The notes: generated by a model from the letters alone, not told the origin. DNA of 44,769 nt from WANQ01 sp964448055 (GCA_964448055.1 CAYUVB010000009.1:1-44769), one strand, 5' to 3'. Shown: positions 33,682 through 44,376, counted from the stretch's first letter. Numbers and translations are program-made.

Positions 33682-35013
33682 TTAAATAGGCTTAACTGTA
33701 CCCCATTTCTCAAGAGCTCTTCTAAGCTCTTTATGTTCTTTAGCATATTCTTCTAAAGGTATACCTTTTAGTGTTGCCTCAATTGCTTGTCTTACAGCTT
33801 TAGCCCCCGCACGAGGGCCGTCTGGATGACCTATAACGCCACCACCTACTTGTATTACTAGATCCTTTCCTAAGTGCTGTATAACTACAGGTAAAGTTCC
33901 TGGATGTAAACCTCCGGATGATACAGGTAAGGCTGGCTTTATGTGATACATATCTTGCTCTAAGTGAATATAATCATCGGGATCAGGTACGTATTTTCTC
34001 TCTCTAAGTAATTTAGCATAGTTCACGACATCCCTAGTCTTGGCTTCTAATTTACCAACTCCTGGCGTACCTATATGTATTTGATCAACACCTATTATTC
34101 GGTAAAGCTTTGCTAGCACGAACATTGATATACCGTGATAGGGGTTTCTAGTAAATGCCGCGTGCATAGCCCTATGGGCATGTATAGCTAGTCCATATTC
34201 TTCAGCTAAATCTCTAATATAAGTTAGTGCTGCCCAACCGGTAACAACTACATCAACCATTACGTAAGGATTACCGTAGTCAGCAACAAGCTTTAATCTT
34301 TTCTCCATTTCTCTAATATCAGCCGTTATATTAGCAAACCATACCTTTCGTTCACCAGTCTCATTCTCAACCCTATCGATAACCTTCATAATTCTCTTAG
34401 CCCTTTCCTCAAACCTACAGTAAGAAGGACTTACTAAGTTCTCGTCATCCTTAATATAATCCATACCTCCAATAAGTAATTCATAAGCTAGTTTCTCAAC
34501 CTCATCGGGCGTATAACCCACCTTGGGCTTAGGTACAGTACCTACTATTGGTCTATCATAGATCTTGAAAATCTCCCTAACTCCTTCAATCCCTTTAACA
34601 GGACCCTTGAAGTATTTAAGAAAGTCGTAGGGTAAGTATATATCTTCAATTCTTAAACCCTCAACCCTTTTCATACCAAAGATGTTACCAGCAACTGATG
34701 CTAAGAACCCAGGCATATTACCTTCTTCAAACAATTCAACTGGATAAGCTATTCTAACTAGATAAGTACCATCACCTAAATCCTTAAAGTAATAGGCTTT
34801 ACCCATAAGCCTATTAATCCTTTCTTGATCATACCATGTATATAAAGTTGTCCATGTACCTACGCTAGACTCAGCAGCTATACCTCCAGCCGCATCTTCT
34901 ACTGTGAAACCCTTGGCAGGCTTAACCCTAAATACTACAATGACGTCTTTTTCGGGATCCGGTGTATAATCCTTCTTAATAAATAGCGGATATGGTTCAA
35001 ATTCTTTAACCAT
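33682..35013 (-). CDS. rbcL: Ribulose-bisphosphate carboxylase, archaeal form III large subunit
   Basis: 443 residues from the ATG at 35013, chosen for AGGTG 6 bases upstream; the longer frame to 35160 adds a hydrophobic stretch unlike RuBisCO. The active site is complete: GGMDYIKDDE with the carbamylated Lys (about K188) and Mg-binding Asp/Glu, HAHRAMHAAF, loop 6 in GTPGVGKLEA with its Lys, and SSGGLHPG and VGGGVIGHPDGP for phosphate binding. Form III enzymes convert ribulose-1,5-bisphosphate from AMP breakdown into 3-phosphoglycerate, rather than running a Calvin cycle. AMP phosphorylase and isomerase genes are not in this window. A divergent UppP gene lies upstream. Confidence 0.96.
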   Translation of the reverse strand: MVKEFEPYPLFIKKDYTPDPEKDVIVVFRVKPAKGFTVEDAAGGIAAESSVGTWTTLYTWYDQERINRLMGKAYYFKDLGDGTYLVRIAYPVELFEEGNMPGFLASVAGNIFGMKRVEGLRIEDIYLPYDFLKYFKGPVKGIEGVREIFKIYDRPIVGTVPKPKVGYTPDEVEKLAYELLIGGMDYIKDDENLVSPSYCRFEERAKRIMKVIDRVENETGERKVWFANITADIREMEKRLKLVADYGNPYVMVDVVVTGWAALTYIRDLAEEYGLAIHAHRAMHAAFTRNPYHGISMFVLAKLYRIIGVDQIHIGTPGVGKLEAKTRDVVNYAKLLRERKYVPDPDDYIHLEQDMYHIKPALPVSSGGLHPGTLPVVIQHLGKDLVIQVGGGVIGHPDGPRAGAKAVRQAIEATLKGIPLEEYAKEHKELRRALEKWGTVKPI

Positions 35014-35231
35014 TAAGACACCTAAGCTAAAGATACAGTTTAACAGCAAATAAGTTTTAGAGATAAAGTAAAGAAATCCATGAACTATAAACATGCTGAA
35101 AAGCCCTTGAAAAATAATCAGACATGAATTACTATTGCGCAAGATATTAGTAATCAACAAATATTATTTACCTGGTTAAATAATCTATGTAATCGTAGTT
35201 ATCATTAAAGTTGTCTGAGGAATGAGAGGAA

Positions 35232-36023
35232 TTGTTAAATCTCTATCAAGTTGCTCTAGCAGGCTTCGTTCAGGGTATTCTTGAGTGGCTTCCCGTTAGT
35301 AGTAGTGGGCAAGTAATGGTATTTCTCTCAAGCATACTTGGGTTAAGATTAATTGAAGCATATAGACTCGCATTATACTTACACATGGGGACTTTGTTTT
35401 CAGCAATACTGTATTATAGGGAAGACATCATCGACAGTATTAAGAGTTATGGAATTAGCTTTAATAATTCCTTACTAAGACTATGGGTTATTACAACAAT
35501 AGTAAGTGTAGTTACAGGTTACCCCATATACATAGTTTATCAGAAAATACTTGGTAATGTAAGCCTCGACATAGCGACAAGTATTATTGGGTTATCACTT
35601 ATTATTACGGGTTTATTATTAATGTATGCTAAGTCTAAGAAGAACTATAGAACGTTTAAGGATTTAGGAGTAAAGGACTACATAGTTCTTGGTATAGCTC
35701 AGGGAATTAGTATTATCCCAGGCATATCTAGGAGTGGAATAACAATAGCTATTCTACTTCTATTAGGTCTACATAGTAGTGATGCAGTTAAGACAAGTTT
35801 TCTAGCATCAATACCTATCATAGCCTTAGCTAGCATATACATTGGTTTATTTCAAGGATACATTGTATCAATTGTAGGATTAATAGGTATGTTGTCAGCA
35901 CTTGGAGCAGGTCTTATAGGTTTATGGGTCATGGTATTTATGTCGAAGAAACTATCTTTATATTACTTTGCATTGACTATAGGCTTAATCATGGTTTTAG
36001 CAACAATACCATTCATTATTTAG
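35232..36023 (+). CDS. uppP: Undecaprenyl/polyprenyl-diphosphatase UppP (BacA)
   Basis: 263 residues, TTG start after GAGAGGA, about eight membrane helices. Both halves of the active site are present: QGILEWLPVSSSG (residues about 14-26) and PGISRSG (about residues 162-168). UppP removes one phosphate from C55-type or archaeal dolichyl/polyprenyl diphosphate, recycling the lipid carrier of cell-surface glycans. It overlaps the end of the convergent methyltransferase pseudogene by 8 bases. Confidence 0.93.
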   Translation: MLNLYQVALAGFVQGILEWLPVSSSGQVMVFLSSILGLRLIEAYRLALYLHMGTLFSAILYYREDIIDSIKSYGISFNNSLLRLWVITTIVSVVTGYPIYIVYQKILGNVSLDIATSIIGLSLIITGLLLMYAKSKKNYRTFKDLGVKDYIVLGIAQGISIIPGISRSGITIAILLLLGLHSSDAVKTSFLASIPIIALASIYIGLFQGYIVSIVGLIGMLSALGAGLIGLWVMVFMSKKLSLYYFALTIGLIMVLATIPFII

Positions 36024-36732
36024 ACGCCCCCACATTTTCTGCAAGTATCACGTTTATATTGGACCATCTTACCCCTTTCATCTTCACTTCTTTAAGAAGA
36101 ACCTTTAGTTCCATTATATACCCTTCCTCGACGTTTAACCTTTTCCACTCATCTATTGTCTCAGCAATGATTTTCTCAAATACTCTATATGGAACATCTA
36201 TATTCCACTTAATGGTCTTCTTAAAGACTATCTTGAATCCAGTTCTTAAAAGCAGGTTTACCCAGTACTCTAATGGTTTATAGTCTTCAAACCTACCTAC
36301 GCTATGCATGGCCTTCCTTCAAATTTCAGCATATTTTTCATAAGTAGGACACCCATAAGGTGAAGGCTCGACTACCATAACAAGAGGTGCAATTTCTTTA
36401 ACTACATGGAGAATTTTGTCATGTATAGACGGATCAACTTCGTGAAGTGTAAAATAGAATACTACAAGGTCAGCTATTTCCCTTCTGAAAGGAGCATCCA
36501 TAAAATCATAGACTATCATTGGTATATTAAGCTTTAGAAATCTTTCAACCTTTTTAACGTCTATATCAATTCCTATCACATTTGCACCAAGCTTGACAAG
36601 CTGTTGAGTGGATTCACCAACACCTACATCGATAACAGTTACCCCCTTAACGTTAATGCTTGCCCATATCTCGTTTTGAACTCTTTCAACCTCTTCCCAA
36701 TAATTCCCTGATTTAAGGTTGTACTCATTCAA
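36016..36732 (-). pseudogene. SAM methyltransferase interrupted by an in-frame TGA
   Basis: Two frames, 36319-36732 and 36016-36309, are in the same phase and separated only by one TGA at 36319-36321. The first ends CPTYEKYAEI, the second continues RKAMHSVGRFEDYKPLEYW, so reading the stop as Trp (TGG to TGA, one base) restores a complete class I methyltransferase of 238 residues. The fold is visible: VIDVGVGES (motif I), VIGIDIDVKK, DLVVFYFTLHEVD. It is either a recently inactivated gene, a real variant or an assembly error. The substrate is unknown. Confidence 0.75.
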
Positions 36733-36882
36733 CTAGATTACCACCATGTATATCTATTGCTATAATGTTCGTCTATTTCCGAAATATCTATTGTATCAAA
36801 GTTTACAGTAGTTATTTTCTTGTCTACATTAACTAGGCAGGAACTATGAGACCCGTCTATTGGATAAAATGAGACATAACTT

Positions 36883-39272
36883 CTAATCATATCTTATTCT
36901 AAGTTCTACTGTACCGCTCTCCACAATAGCTTTGTCTTCATCATATTCTATTACAGATTCACGAGGCTCTATGCCTACAATATTCTTACCTATAGGCGGA
37001 TACAAGATTACTTCATTATATTTAGGAGTAGATAGCTTGACTTCAAGCACATTATCACTTAACTTGGTTTTAACATATACTCTACCTTTCCGAGTCCTAG
37101 CTTCTACATCTATTTCTCGTAGTACTTTCTCCCACGCACCTCTTAGTACATGGAGAATTGATGAATTATAATTCTCATGTACTATCATGTTACGCGCTAG
37201 CATTATATAATCCGCGCTAGCCCATCCATGAGGATAATCACCAACCGTTCCCTTTAAAGTCTTAACACTATGTGCTTCACACCAATGGCCTAGTGGTTCA
37301 GATGATCTTATAAGCCNNNNNNNNNNNNNNNNNNNNNNNNNNNNNNNNNNNNNNNNNNNNNNNNNNNNNNNNNNNNNNNNNNNNNNNNNNNNNNNNNNNN
37401 NNNNNNNNNNNNNNNNTTAACACTATGTGCTTCACACCAATGGCCTAGTGGTTCAGATGATCTTATAAGCCATTTATGAAGTTCTTGTAGCCTATCGCGA
37501 TATCCTAGCATAAGACTAGCTTCAGCTAAATGCATTGTTATATATGATCCATAGGCTCTCCAAATAATTTTATGAACAAAACCGCCATTATATACATATT
37601 TCCAAGCATTATCTACTAACTCCTTTGCTAATAGACTATCTTCGGGTAGTAGTCTTAGAGGCCATATTGCTACTAAACTCCTACCAATACCGGAATCCAG
37701 TATTAATCTATTAGGACTTGTAGGGTGGAAGAAGCCTGCATGAGTGGTTTTCGCAGCCAGGTCTTTAAATAACATTTCCTCGTACATTGATGCAAGATTA
37801 ATGTATTCTTCAGTATCTGTTCTCTCACCTAATGCTTCAGCTATTTTAACCATACTCCACAATCCAGCAATACTCCAGTACACATCCCAGTAGTAATGGT
37901 CTTTGAGACCTAAGTCTTCAGCACTAATGCTTGGCGGGTGTAACCATCCAGTGCTAGCTCCTTCATCGAATAATTTCACTATGTAGGATGCTACTTTGGT
38001 CAACAAGGGATAGAGTTTTGCTATCATACTAGTATCCTTTGTATGATCAAGGTATTCGCCTATAATCCATAGTAGTTGTCCTGGACTATCAGCTTCAAAT
38101 GGCTCTGGTTTACAGTTTACTGCACCAACATATCCATCCTCTAATACACATTTAACCATATTCTCAATTATACTACGTGCCTCGATCACGTAGCCTGCTT
38201 CAAGAAGTGCTTTAGCCATGTATGTTGAGTCCCTTATCCAGAAATTATGGTAGATCGTTGGTCCAGGTGTAATTCTACCATTATCAAATAGTATTTGTAA
38301 AGCAACTATGCTTCTCCAATATCTCCCATAAACTTTTTCATCGCCTATGAGAAACTTGTATCCTTTGCTAATGATTCTTTCCCAGTAGTCAATTATATCT
38401 TTGTAATCCTTACTGTACCACTCACCTACAGGTAGAATCTCTCTTTCAAAAGGTATGAATGCCTTGAACTCCACTATATTATTGTGTGACAGAAATATAA
38501 GGCCCCCACTAGCCCATCCAGTTTCAGATAGACTACTATCTTTGTCGTTTAAATCTATGAACTCTGTTATATCACCGTCTTCCTCGATGGAGTATGCTCC
38601 AGCACCATCAGCCATAGGGTATGTTACAATAACTATTCTTTCATTATTACTTATAGCTGTTATAGTATTATTCGTTAACTTTACTTGATTTACTGTAGCT
38701 ATCCCCATAGGATTCAATGGTCGTATCGCTACTACTCCTGCATCAGCATTCTCAGCTTTAAACGATACTATTACCCCTCCTAATTCATGGTAAGGCCAGC
38801 TAATGATTTTAATTTTCACGTTATCTTCGATATACTCTACAGAATATATTGGTGAACTAATTGACTGATAACCATACTTAAGTTCTCCATCACCGCTGGG
38901 ATGAACTAATCTGCCTTTAGATATCGCGTAAAACCATATCCCTGGACCCCACGGTCCTCTCATGAATACTCCATCAGGTGATACTATTACCTCCCTACTA
39001 TTACTACGTGTACCAAGCAGGCCCCATTCACGATAAACCCTATTTATCATAACAGGTATATCAAGGCCTTCCTGGTACCCTGGATCTTGTGGATCTAATT
39101 GACGTTTAAGCCATAATGGCAACAACATTTTGCGTGTACTTATTATTAACGTATAGTATCCGTCGTGTTCATAAAGTAGGCGGTGCTCCATACCCCTCCT
39201 AGCTTCATGTCTAATATCTACTCCTAAGTTGCGGAGTTTACGGATAATTTTAATAAGGGTTTCAGCATCCAT
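36883..39272 (-). CDS. GH15 glucoamylase-like glycoside hydrolase (split only by assembly artefact)
   Basis: The two parts (37417-39272 and 36883-37316) flank 100 N with identical 55-base ends (37262-37316 and 37417-37471). Collapsing these gives a 744-residue protein in frame. It has an N-terminal beta domain (VIMVNRVYREWGLLGTRSN region), then an (alpha/alpha)6 barrel: NFWIRDSTYMAKALLEAGY, SPGQLLWIIGEYL, HYYWDVYWSIAGLW and GSYITMHLAEASLMLGY. These fit the GH15 family, whose archaeal members hydrolyse alpha-1,4-glucan or trehalose ends. The catalytic Glu residues are not pinned down by eye. There is no signal peptide, so it is intracellular. Confidence 0.85.
37317..37416. other. False assembly gap with 55-nt duplicated flanks
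   Basis: 100 N between identical 55-base sequences (37262-37316 and 37417-37471). It is a contig overlap of k-mer length, not missing sequence. It explains the apparent split of the GH15 gene. Confidence 0.93.
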
Positions 39273-39424
39273 AATTATCCATCCTTAGTCATGGTATACA
39301 TAGTTGTACTTGATGGCTATCCCATAAGGCTACCGGAATTAATACTGTTTTATTCTGGATAAACTTAGTAGTATAAACGTGTTTTTACCGGCCCATACAT
39401 AGGTTATGCATATGGGTATGTTTC

Positions 39425-40168
39425 ATGAGAATACTGGTAATCTCTGATATACATGGAAATGCTGATGCATTACAGAAGGTTCTAGAACATGCATCACGTT
39501 GGGATAAGCTATGGGTTTTAGGAGATCTAGTAGACTATGGCCCTGAACCCCACATAGTAGTCGATTTAATCCGTAGTATGAGACCTGACATAATTGTAAA
39601 AGGTAATCACGACCATGCTGTAGCATTTAATGTTGATTGTCTATGTGCACCAGAAATACATGAGCTAAGTGTGTACACAAGAAACAGTATATCATACAAG
39701 TTACTAACAAAAGAACAAATAAAATGGCTAAGAGCATTACCATTAAGGAATGAGATAACAATAAATAATAAAAGCTTCTACATAGTCCATGGATCACCAC
39801 GTAACCCTCTATACGGTTACTTAAAACCAAATTTGAGCCCAGATGAAATATTGTTACACTTAACACCTACGTCCTTAGCTGCACGTCCAAAACCTATAAA
39901 CAAGGATTTTGTAGTAATAGGACATACTCATATACCGTGTAGAATCAGTATAGGTAGTACTATAGTACTTAATCCAGGGAGTGTAGGACAACCACGTGAT
40001 GGAATACCTAAGGCATCGTACATGATAATAGATACTGATAACATGGTTATAGAACATTATAGAGTAGAATACGATATAAATAGGGTACTACGTAAACTAA
40101 AAGACCTTAACTTAGGGGAAAGATACTATCAATGGCTTAGAAAAATACTACTTACAGCTAGTATTTGA
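39425..40168 (+). CDS. Metallophosphoesterase (calcineurin-like)
   Basis: 247 residues. Dinuclear-metal motifs appear in order: ISDIHGN (residues 6-12), LGDLVDYGP, KGNHDHAV, IVHGSP and VIGHTHIP, then NPGSVGQPRDG. This is the YfcE/MJ0936-type phosphodiesterase subfamily with a C-terminal extension. It acts on a phosphodiester or small phosphate substrate. A promoter probably lies in the 150-base gap upstream. The next gene follows after 58 bases. Confidence 0.92.
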   Translation: MRILVISDIHGNADALQKVLEHASRWDKLWVLGDLVDYGPEPHIVVDLIRSMRPDIIVKGNHDHAVAFNVDCLCAPEIHELSVYTRNSISYKLLTKEQIKWLRALPLRNEITINNKSFYIVHGSPRNPLYGYLKPNLSPDEILLHLTPTSLAARPKPINKDFVVIGHTHIPCRISIGSTIVLNPGSVGQPRDGIPKASYMIIDTDNMVIEHYRVEYDINRVLRKLKDLNLGERYYQWLRKILLTASI

Positions 40169-40226
40169 AGAGTCCTAGATCTTTAATACACCTCAATAAT
40201 AGTTAAGGAGGAATATGGTGTAATGT

Positions 40227-40928
40227 TTGAGCGAAGTAGTTATTGCTACAATAGCGTTAACAGCTCTTGGTACAACTGCTTACATGTACTACCAGTTCCG
40301 AAATGAAAAAGAACATATACGTGAACTAAGACAACAAATTGAAACATTAAGAAACAATCTTAAGGAAGTTAAAAGCGTTGTAAGCAGGTTAAGAAGGGGA
40401 CTAGAGGAAAGAATTACATTAATACTTGAGGAGGTAGAAAACATAGAATCCAAGGTAAGAGTACTAGAAGATAAAGCCCATATAAGCGATAAAAAGATTG
40501 ATGAAATATTGGAGAATGCTAGAAATGAGCTAGCCAGAGTGGAAGCTAATATTAAAGCCCTTCTAAGCACTATTGATACAAGAATAGAGAAATTAGAAAT
40601 AGCTTACACCGGTTTATCTTCAAGAACAAGGAGAGTGGATAGTATTGAGAAAGAATTAGAGAAGTTAAAAGAGATAGTTTATGCATTAAAAGATTCAGTA
40701 AACGAGTTAAAGAAGAACACATTAGCAGTGCAACAACCAAAGAGTAGAGAAGAACGTGATCGTATACTTGTTGAAAAATGGCTTAGTACTCCTATAGAGG
40801 AGAGAAGCGTAAATAGGATTGCCAAAGAATTCAATATACATCCTAGTACAGCCATGAGGATACTAAGGAAGTATTTGGGTGAAAACTACCGTAACGCTAC
40901 ATGGGAGGATTATAAACATAATAATTGA
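40227..40928 (+). CDS. Membrane-anchored coiled-coil protein with C-terminal HTH
   Basis: 233 residues, TTG start with GGTG 6 bases upstream. A short N-terminal membrane segment (VIATIALTALGTTAYMYYQF) is followed by about 150 residues of heptad-like coiled coil (QIETLRNNLKEVKSVVSRLRRGLEERI onward). The last 50 residues form a helix-turn-helix: SVNRIAKEFNIHPSTAMRILRKYLG, close to sigma/resolvase-like HTH. The protein could bind DNA at the membrane, for instance as a nucleoid tether or membrane-bound regulator. No relative is recognised. Confidence 0.7.
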   Translation: MSEVVIATIALTALGTTAYMYYQFRNEKEHIRELRQQIETLRNNLKEVKSVVSRLRRGLEERITLILEEVENIESKVRVLEDKAHISDKKIDEILENARNELARVEANIKALLSTIDTRIEKLEIAYTGLSSRTRRVDSIEKELEKLKEIVYALKDSVNELKKNTLAVQQPKSREERDRILVEKWLSTPIEERSVNRIAKEFNIHPSTAMRILRKYLGENYRNATWEDYKHNN

Positions 40929-41041
40929 GCCATGGGATTAGGTCTTTCAAACTATTGTTTTATCTTCTGAAAGATTTCGAGATACCATTTATAGCAATAG
41001 TTATGTTCTAATACGCTAAGGTATATTATTAGTTAGAGAAC

Positions 41042-42223
41042 ATGGCTTTTGCTCGAAGCAGGGTGATTAACCTGGTAAATACAAATGTGATTAATGTTGG
41101 ATATGCTCTTGTAGGCGAAGACTTTACTGTTATAGAAAAAGCTAGTATAGTCATCGAAGATGGAGTAATCAAACATATATCGAAAGGATGGATTAGTAAA
41201 GGCATAACAATAGAGAATGGTATTGCCTTACCTGCTCTATTTAATGCACACGTACATACAGGCGATTATGCCTTTCCTGAAGTAGGATTAGAACTTAGCT
41301 TACATGAACTGGTAGCTGAGCCCTATGGACTTAAGCATAGATTGCTACGTTCTACTCCAAAACATAAGCTTATAGAATCTATCAAGAGGTTCATAGACTA
41401 CGAAATGAGAATTGGAGTACTAGCTGTTGCAGATTTTCGTGAGGGAGGGGTTGAAGGTGCCCGTATAGCATTAGAGGCTTCTAGGAATAAAAACATCCAT
41501 TACTTAGTGCTTGGCAGGCCTTCAACTGGTAATACAAGCGAGTTAAAGGAACTTAGAGAACATGTTTATGGGTTAGGACTTTCAACGCCTATAAAATACA
41601 GTACTAGCGAACTAAGGGTTTTTGCAAAAGTGTTTAATGACAAGCTTAGAGGAGCACATGTAGCTGAGGTACCAGACAATGCGTCTAGAGAATTATATAT
41701 GGCTGTAGAAGAACTTAAGGCAAACTACATAGTGCATGGAGTATATCTTACAAGAGAAGACTACATAACCTTAGCTGATAAGAATATAGGTTTAATTATA
41801 TGTCCTAGAGCAAACTCATGGTTTGGTGTTGGACAACCCAAGATCGATGAAATACTTGACTCTGGCGTAATAGTTGCATTAGGGACAGATAATTCTGGCT
41901 GGATTAAGCCAGACATATGGCGTGAAATGGAGTATACATGGAATATAATTAGGCTTAAGGGTAGGAAAGACATTAAAGCTTCAGATATACTTAAAATGGC
42001 GACCATTAATCCTGCTAGAATATTCAAGCTGCAGGGCTATGGAGTATTAGAGGAAGGTTATGAAGCTTCGCTTATAATACTTGATGGTCTTGGATCCAAT
42101 ATAGTATTTGCTCATGATAAGGTAGCAGGTGTTGTAAAGAGAGGGGGAGGGGAGCATATACTAGGTATTCTCTATAAAGGTAAATGTATTAGTGGTATGC
42201 TTTGTAGTAAGCTTACTTCCTAA
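41042..42223 (+). CDS. Amidohydrolase-family deaminase-like protein
   Basis: 393 residues. The metal site is typical of adenosine/cytosine/guanine deaminase-like amidohydrolases: NAHVHTGD near residue 71, a His in YIVHGVYLT, and LGTDNSGW with the catalytic Asp. The substrate is unknown. A TATA-like TATATTATT lies about 20 bases before the ATG, so the mRNA may be leaderless. Confidence 0.8.
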   Translation: MAFARSRVINLVNTNVINVGYALVGEDFTVIEKASIVIEDGVIKHISKGWISKGITIENGIALPALFNAHVHTGDYAFPEVGLELSLHELVAEPYGLKHRLLRSTPKHKLIESIKRFIDYEMRIGVLAVADFREGGVEGARIALEASRNKNIHYLVLGRPSTGNTSELKELREHVYGLGLSTPIKYSTSELRVFAKVFNDKLRGAHVAEVPDNASRELYMAVEELKANYIVHGVYLTREDYITLADKNIGLIICPRANSWFGVGQPKIDEILDSGVIVALGTDNSGWIKPDIWREMEYTWNIIRLKGRKDIKASDILKMATINPARIFKLQGYGVLEEGYEASLIILDGLGSNIVFAHDKVAGVVKRGGGEHILGILYKGKCISGMLCSKLTS

Positions 42224-42851
42224 ATCTAAAGTAGAATACAACTACTGTAGCTATGATGAGAATAAGTATTATGCTACTNNNNNNNNNNNNNNNNNNNNNN
42301 NNNNNNNNNNNNNNNNNNNNNNNNNNNNNNNNNNNNNNNNNNNNNNNNNNNNNNNNNNNNNNNNNNNNNNNNNNNNNNTTAGGCTTATCTCCTCCTTCAC
42401 TATTATCCCACGTACTGTGAAATATTATAGCTATACTTCCGCCATTATCTTCTAGAACTTCTACCCTTATGTTAACCCTTGCATAGCTTAGTAGATGACT
42501 GTATTTTACGAATAATCCGGCATAACCTTCATTACCTGCCTCAAAGGAAGCTGCAATAACTATTCCTTTATCTGTGACCCTAGTTTCCCCACTACCATAA
42601 TACCTCTTCCATAAGGCTATTATAGCATCATTAATTGGTATAACTATATCGCCTGGATCAATGGTGTTACCGTCGCTTACGCTAGCATTCCAAGCCTTAT
42701 TCTTTAATATGTTAACTACATTGATTTCGTCCAAACATGTTTGTCCACTAGCTATGTTAGAGAAAAAGATGTTTATAACGATGAGTACTATAATTGTCAA
42801 TACCGTTTTATGTATATTCTTATCTACACCACTATGAGCTCCGTAACTCAT
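42213..42851 (-). CDS. Secreted/cell-surface protein with C-terminal anchor (assembly gap inside)
   Basis: The N-terminus has a signal peptide-like segment (KTVLTIIVLIVINIFFSNIASG). A predicted extracellular domain follows (SYARVNIRVEVLEDNGGSIAIIF region). The C-terminal end, after the N gap at 42279-42378, is a membrane helix and basic tail (IILILIIATVVVFYFRFRK). This is the layout of archaeal cell-surface proteins. The family is not recognised. The start overlaps the end of the upstream amidohydrolase gene by 20 bases on the same strand. Missing sequence prevents a length estimate. Confidence 0.65.
   Translation of the reverse strand: MSYGAHSGVDKNIHKTVLTIIVLIVINIFFSNIASGQTCLDEINVVNILKNKAWNASVSDGNTIDPGDIVIPINDAIIALWKRYYGSGETRVTDKGIVIAASFEAGNEGYAGLFVKYSHLLSYARVNIRVEVLEDNGGSIAIIFHSTWDNSEGGDKPXXXXXXXXXXXXXXXXXXXXXXXXXXXXXXXXXXSSIILILIIATVVVFYFRFRK
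42279..42378. other. Assembly gap (100 N) inside surface-protein gene
   Basis: 100 N without duplicated flanks, so sequence is missing here. The frame on both sides is plausible but the real gap length is unknown. Confidence 0.95.
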
Positions 42852-44376
42852 AGGCTATTTTACCTCCAACTATTACCATTAATGGTCTAATACCTGCTAT
42901 GTCGTTTCTATCTAGCGTCCACGGATTCTCATCAACTACTATTAGGTCAGCATAGTAGCCTCTCTCTATTAAACCTATTTGACCGTAATCTCCACTAGCT
43001 TTCGCTGAACCAGCCGTGTAAGCTTGTATTGCATTACTTATGTCTAGTGCCTCCCACGGGTTAATGTCCTTGAGATTGCCACGGGTTACAAAAGCTGCTA
43101 GACTTAACCATGGATTAACTGGTTCTACTGGTGCATCACTACTACCAGCTAAGGTTAAGCCTCTAGACATTAGCGTCTTGAACGCATATACATAACGTGC
43201 TCTATCACCTAATCTGTCCTTTATCCACCAATCACTAACAGTAAAGTGTGGTTGAACAACAACTGCATAGGGCTTAGCATCTGCTAAGAGTTTTAGTGTT
43301 TCAGGTGGTGTTAACGATGCATGTTCTATTCTAACGTTGTTTGCATTGACTTCCAGGATGCCTTTAGCAACCTCTTCTATAGCTCTATCACCTATAGCAT
43401 GTACAGCAAGATATAGTCCTTTTGCCGCTGTTTCTTTCGCAAGCTCTGCTATCTGCTTCGAGTTCAATAATAGCTTACCCTTATTACCAGGATCATCGTC
43501 ATAGTCTTCTTTTAGGGCAGCTGTTCTAGCACCAAAACTTCCATCCGTAAAGACCTTTAATCCACGTATGCTTAACCATGGATTATTACGGTATTGATCT
43601 AGTTCACTTGGAGGGACTTTCGGTAAAGCATCTTCGGATAGAAATAATCTTATGCGGATAGGTAGCCTGGTTTTATTATCCAATATATTTTTGATTGCTT
43701 TGTATTCTTCAATGCTTGCAGCCATAGAGTTTACCATTGTTATTCCATGAGATAGTAGTTCATGCATGGTTTTTTCGAATTTAACTGAAAGCTCCTCTAT
43801 ACTAGGCTTAGGTATCTTACTTTTAACAAGGAGTATTGCATCTTCATATAATATACCTGTAGGTTTACCACTATTATCTATGTCTATTAAGTGCTCGTAT
43901 TGTTTAGGAATTTTATCTAATAATCCTGCTATCTCTAAGGCTTTACTGTTGGCTACAGCAACATGTCCACAAACTCTTATTATTAGCACTGGCTTATCCT
44001 GTACAGCTTCATCAAGATCTTGTCTCGTAGGTATTCTTTTCTCACGGAATAACTCGTGATCCCATCCTCTACCTAAAATCCAGCCATTGGTTCTCCTAGC
44101 GCGAATCCTTAATGCATTCCTTATCTCTTCAATACTTTTTGTACCTCTTAGATCTATCCAATCATGCATATAAGCTAGGCTCTCAAGATGTAAATGGGCA
44201 TCCATTAAGCCTGGGAGAATAATCTTACCTTCAACATCAATTATCTGTGCACCATTCCTATATTTATCGCAAACCTCGTCCGTACCTACCTCAACTATCC
44301 TATCACCTTCTATTACAACACATGTTTGCTCATAAGTTCCCATAATCCTACCATTCTCTAAGATGAGCCTCCTCAT
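42832..44376 (-). CDS. YtcJ-like amidohydrolase (Amidohydro_3)
   Basis: 514 residues. Marks of the YtcJ group are ILPGLMDAHLHL (metal-binding His pair near residue 60), GWILGRGWDHELF, VCGHVAVANSKAL, IHDFTDGSFGART-type segment VFTDGSFGARTAAL and, at the C-terminus, GSSDAPVEPVNPW (catalytic Asp) with GYYADLIVVDENPW. The substrate is unknown; relatives hydrolyse exocyclic amides or similar bonds. The downstream surface-protein gene overlaps it. Confidence 0.88.
   Translation of the reverse strand: MRRLILENGRIMGTYEQTCVVIEGDRIVEVGTDEVCDKYRNGAQIIDVEGKIILPGLMDAHLHLESLAYMHDWIDLRGTKSIEEIRNALRIRARRTNGWILGRGWDHELFREKRIPTRQDLDEAVQDKPVLIIRVCGHVAVANSKALEIAGLLDKIPKQYEHLIDIDNSGKPTGILYEDAILLVKSKIPKPSIEELSVKFEKTMHELLSHGITMVNSMAASIEEYKAIKNILDNKTRLPIRIRLFLSEDALPKVPPSELDQYRNNPWLSIRGLKVFTDGSFGARTAALKEDYDDDPGNKGKLLLNSKQIAELAKETAAKGLYLAVHAIGDRAIEEVAKGILEVNANNVRIEHASLTPPETLKLLADAKPYAVVVQPHFTVSDWWIKDRLGDRARYVYAFKTLMSRGLTLAGSSDAPVEPVNPWLSLAAFVTRGNLKDINPWEALDISNAIQAYTAGSAKASGDYGQIGLIERGYYADLIVVDENPWTLDRNDIAGIRPLMVIVGGKIAYELRSS

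Noticed and set aside
33514..33756. An 80-codon plus-strand frame overlapping the end of rbcL
   Set aside because: It runs antisense into the RuBisCO gene, has no recognisable composition or motif, and is a chance frame.
36319..36321. TGA as a selenocysteine codon
   Set aside because: The position is an ordinary Trp site next to no active-site Cys. The neighbouring sequence shows no SECIS-like structure, and crenarchaea are not known to use selenocysteine.
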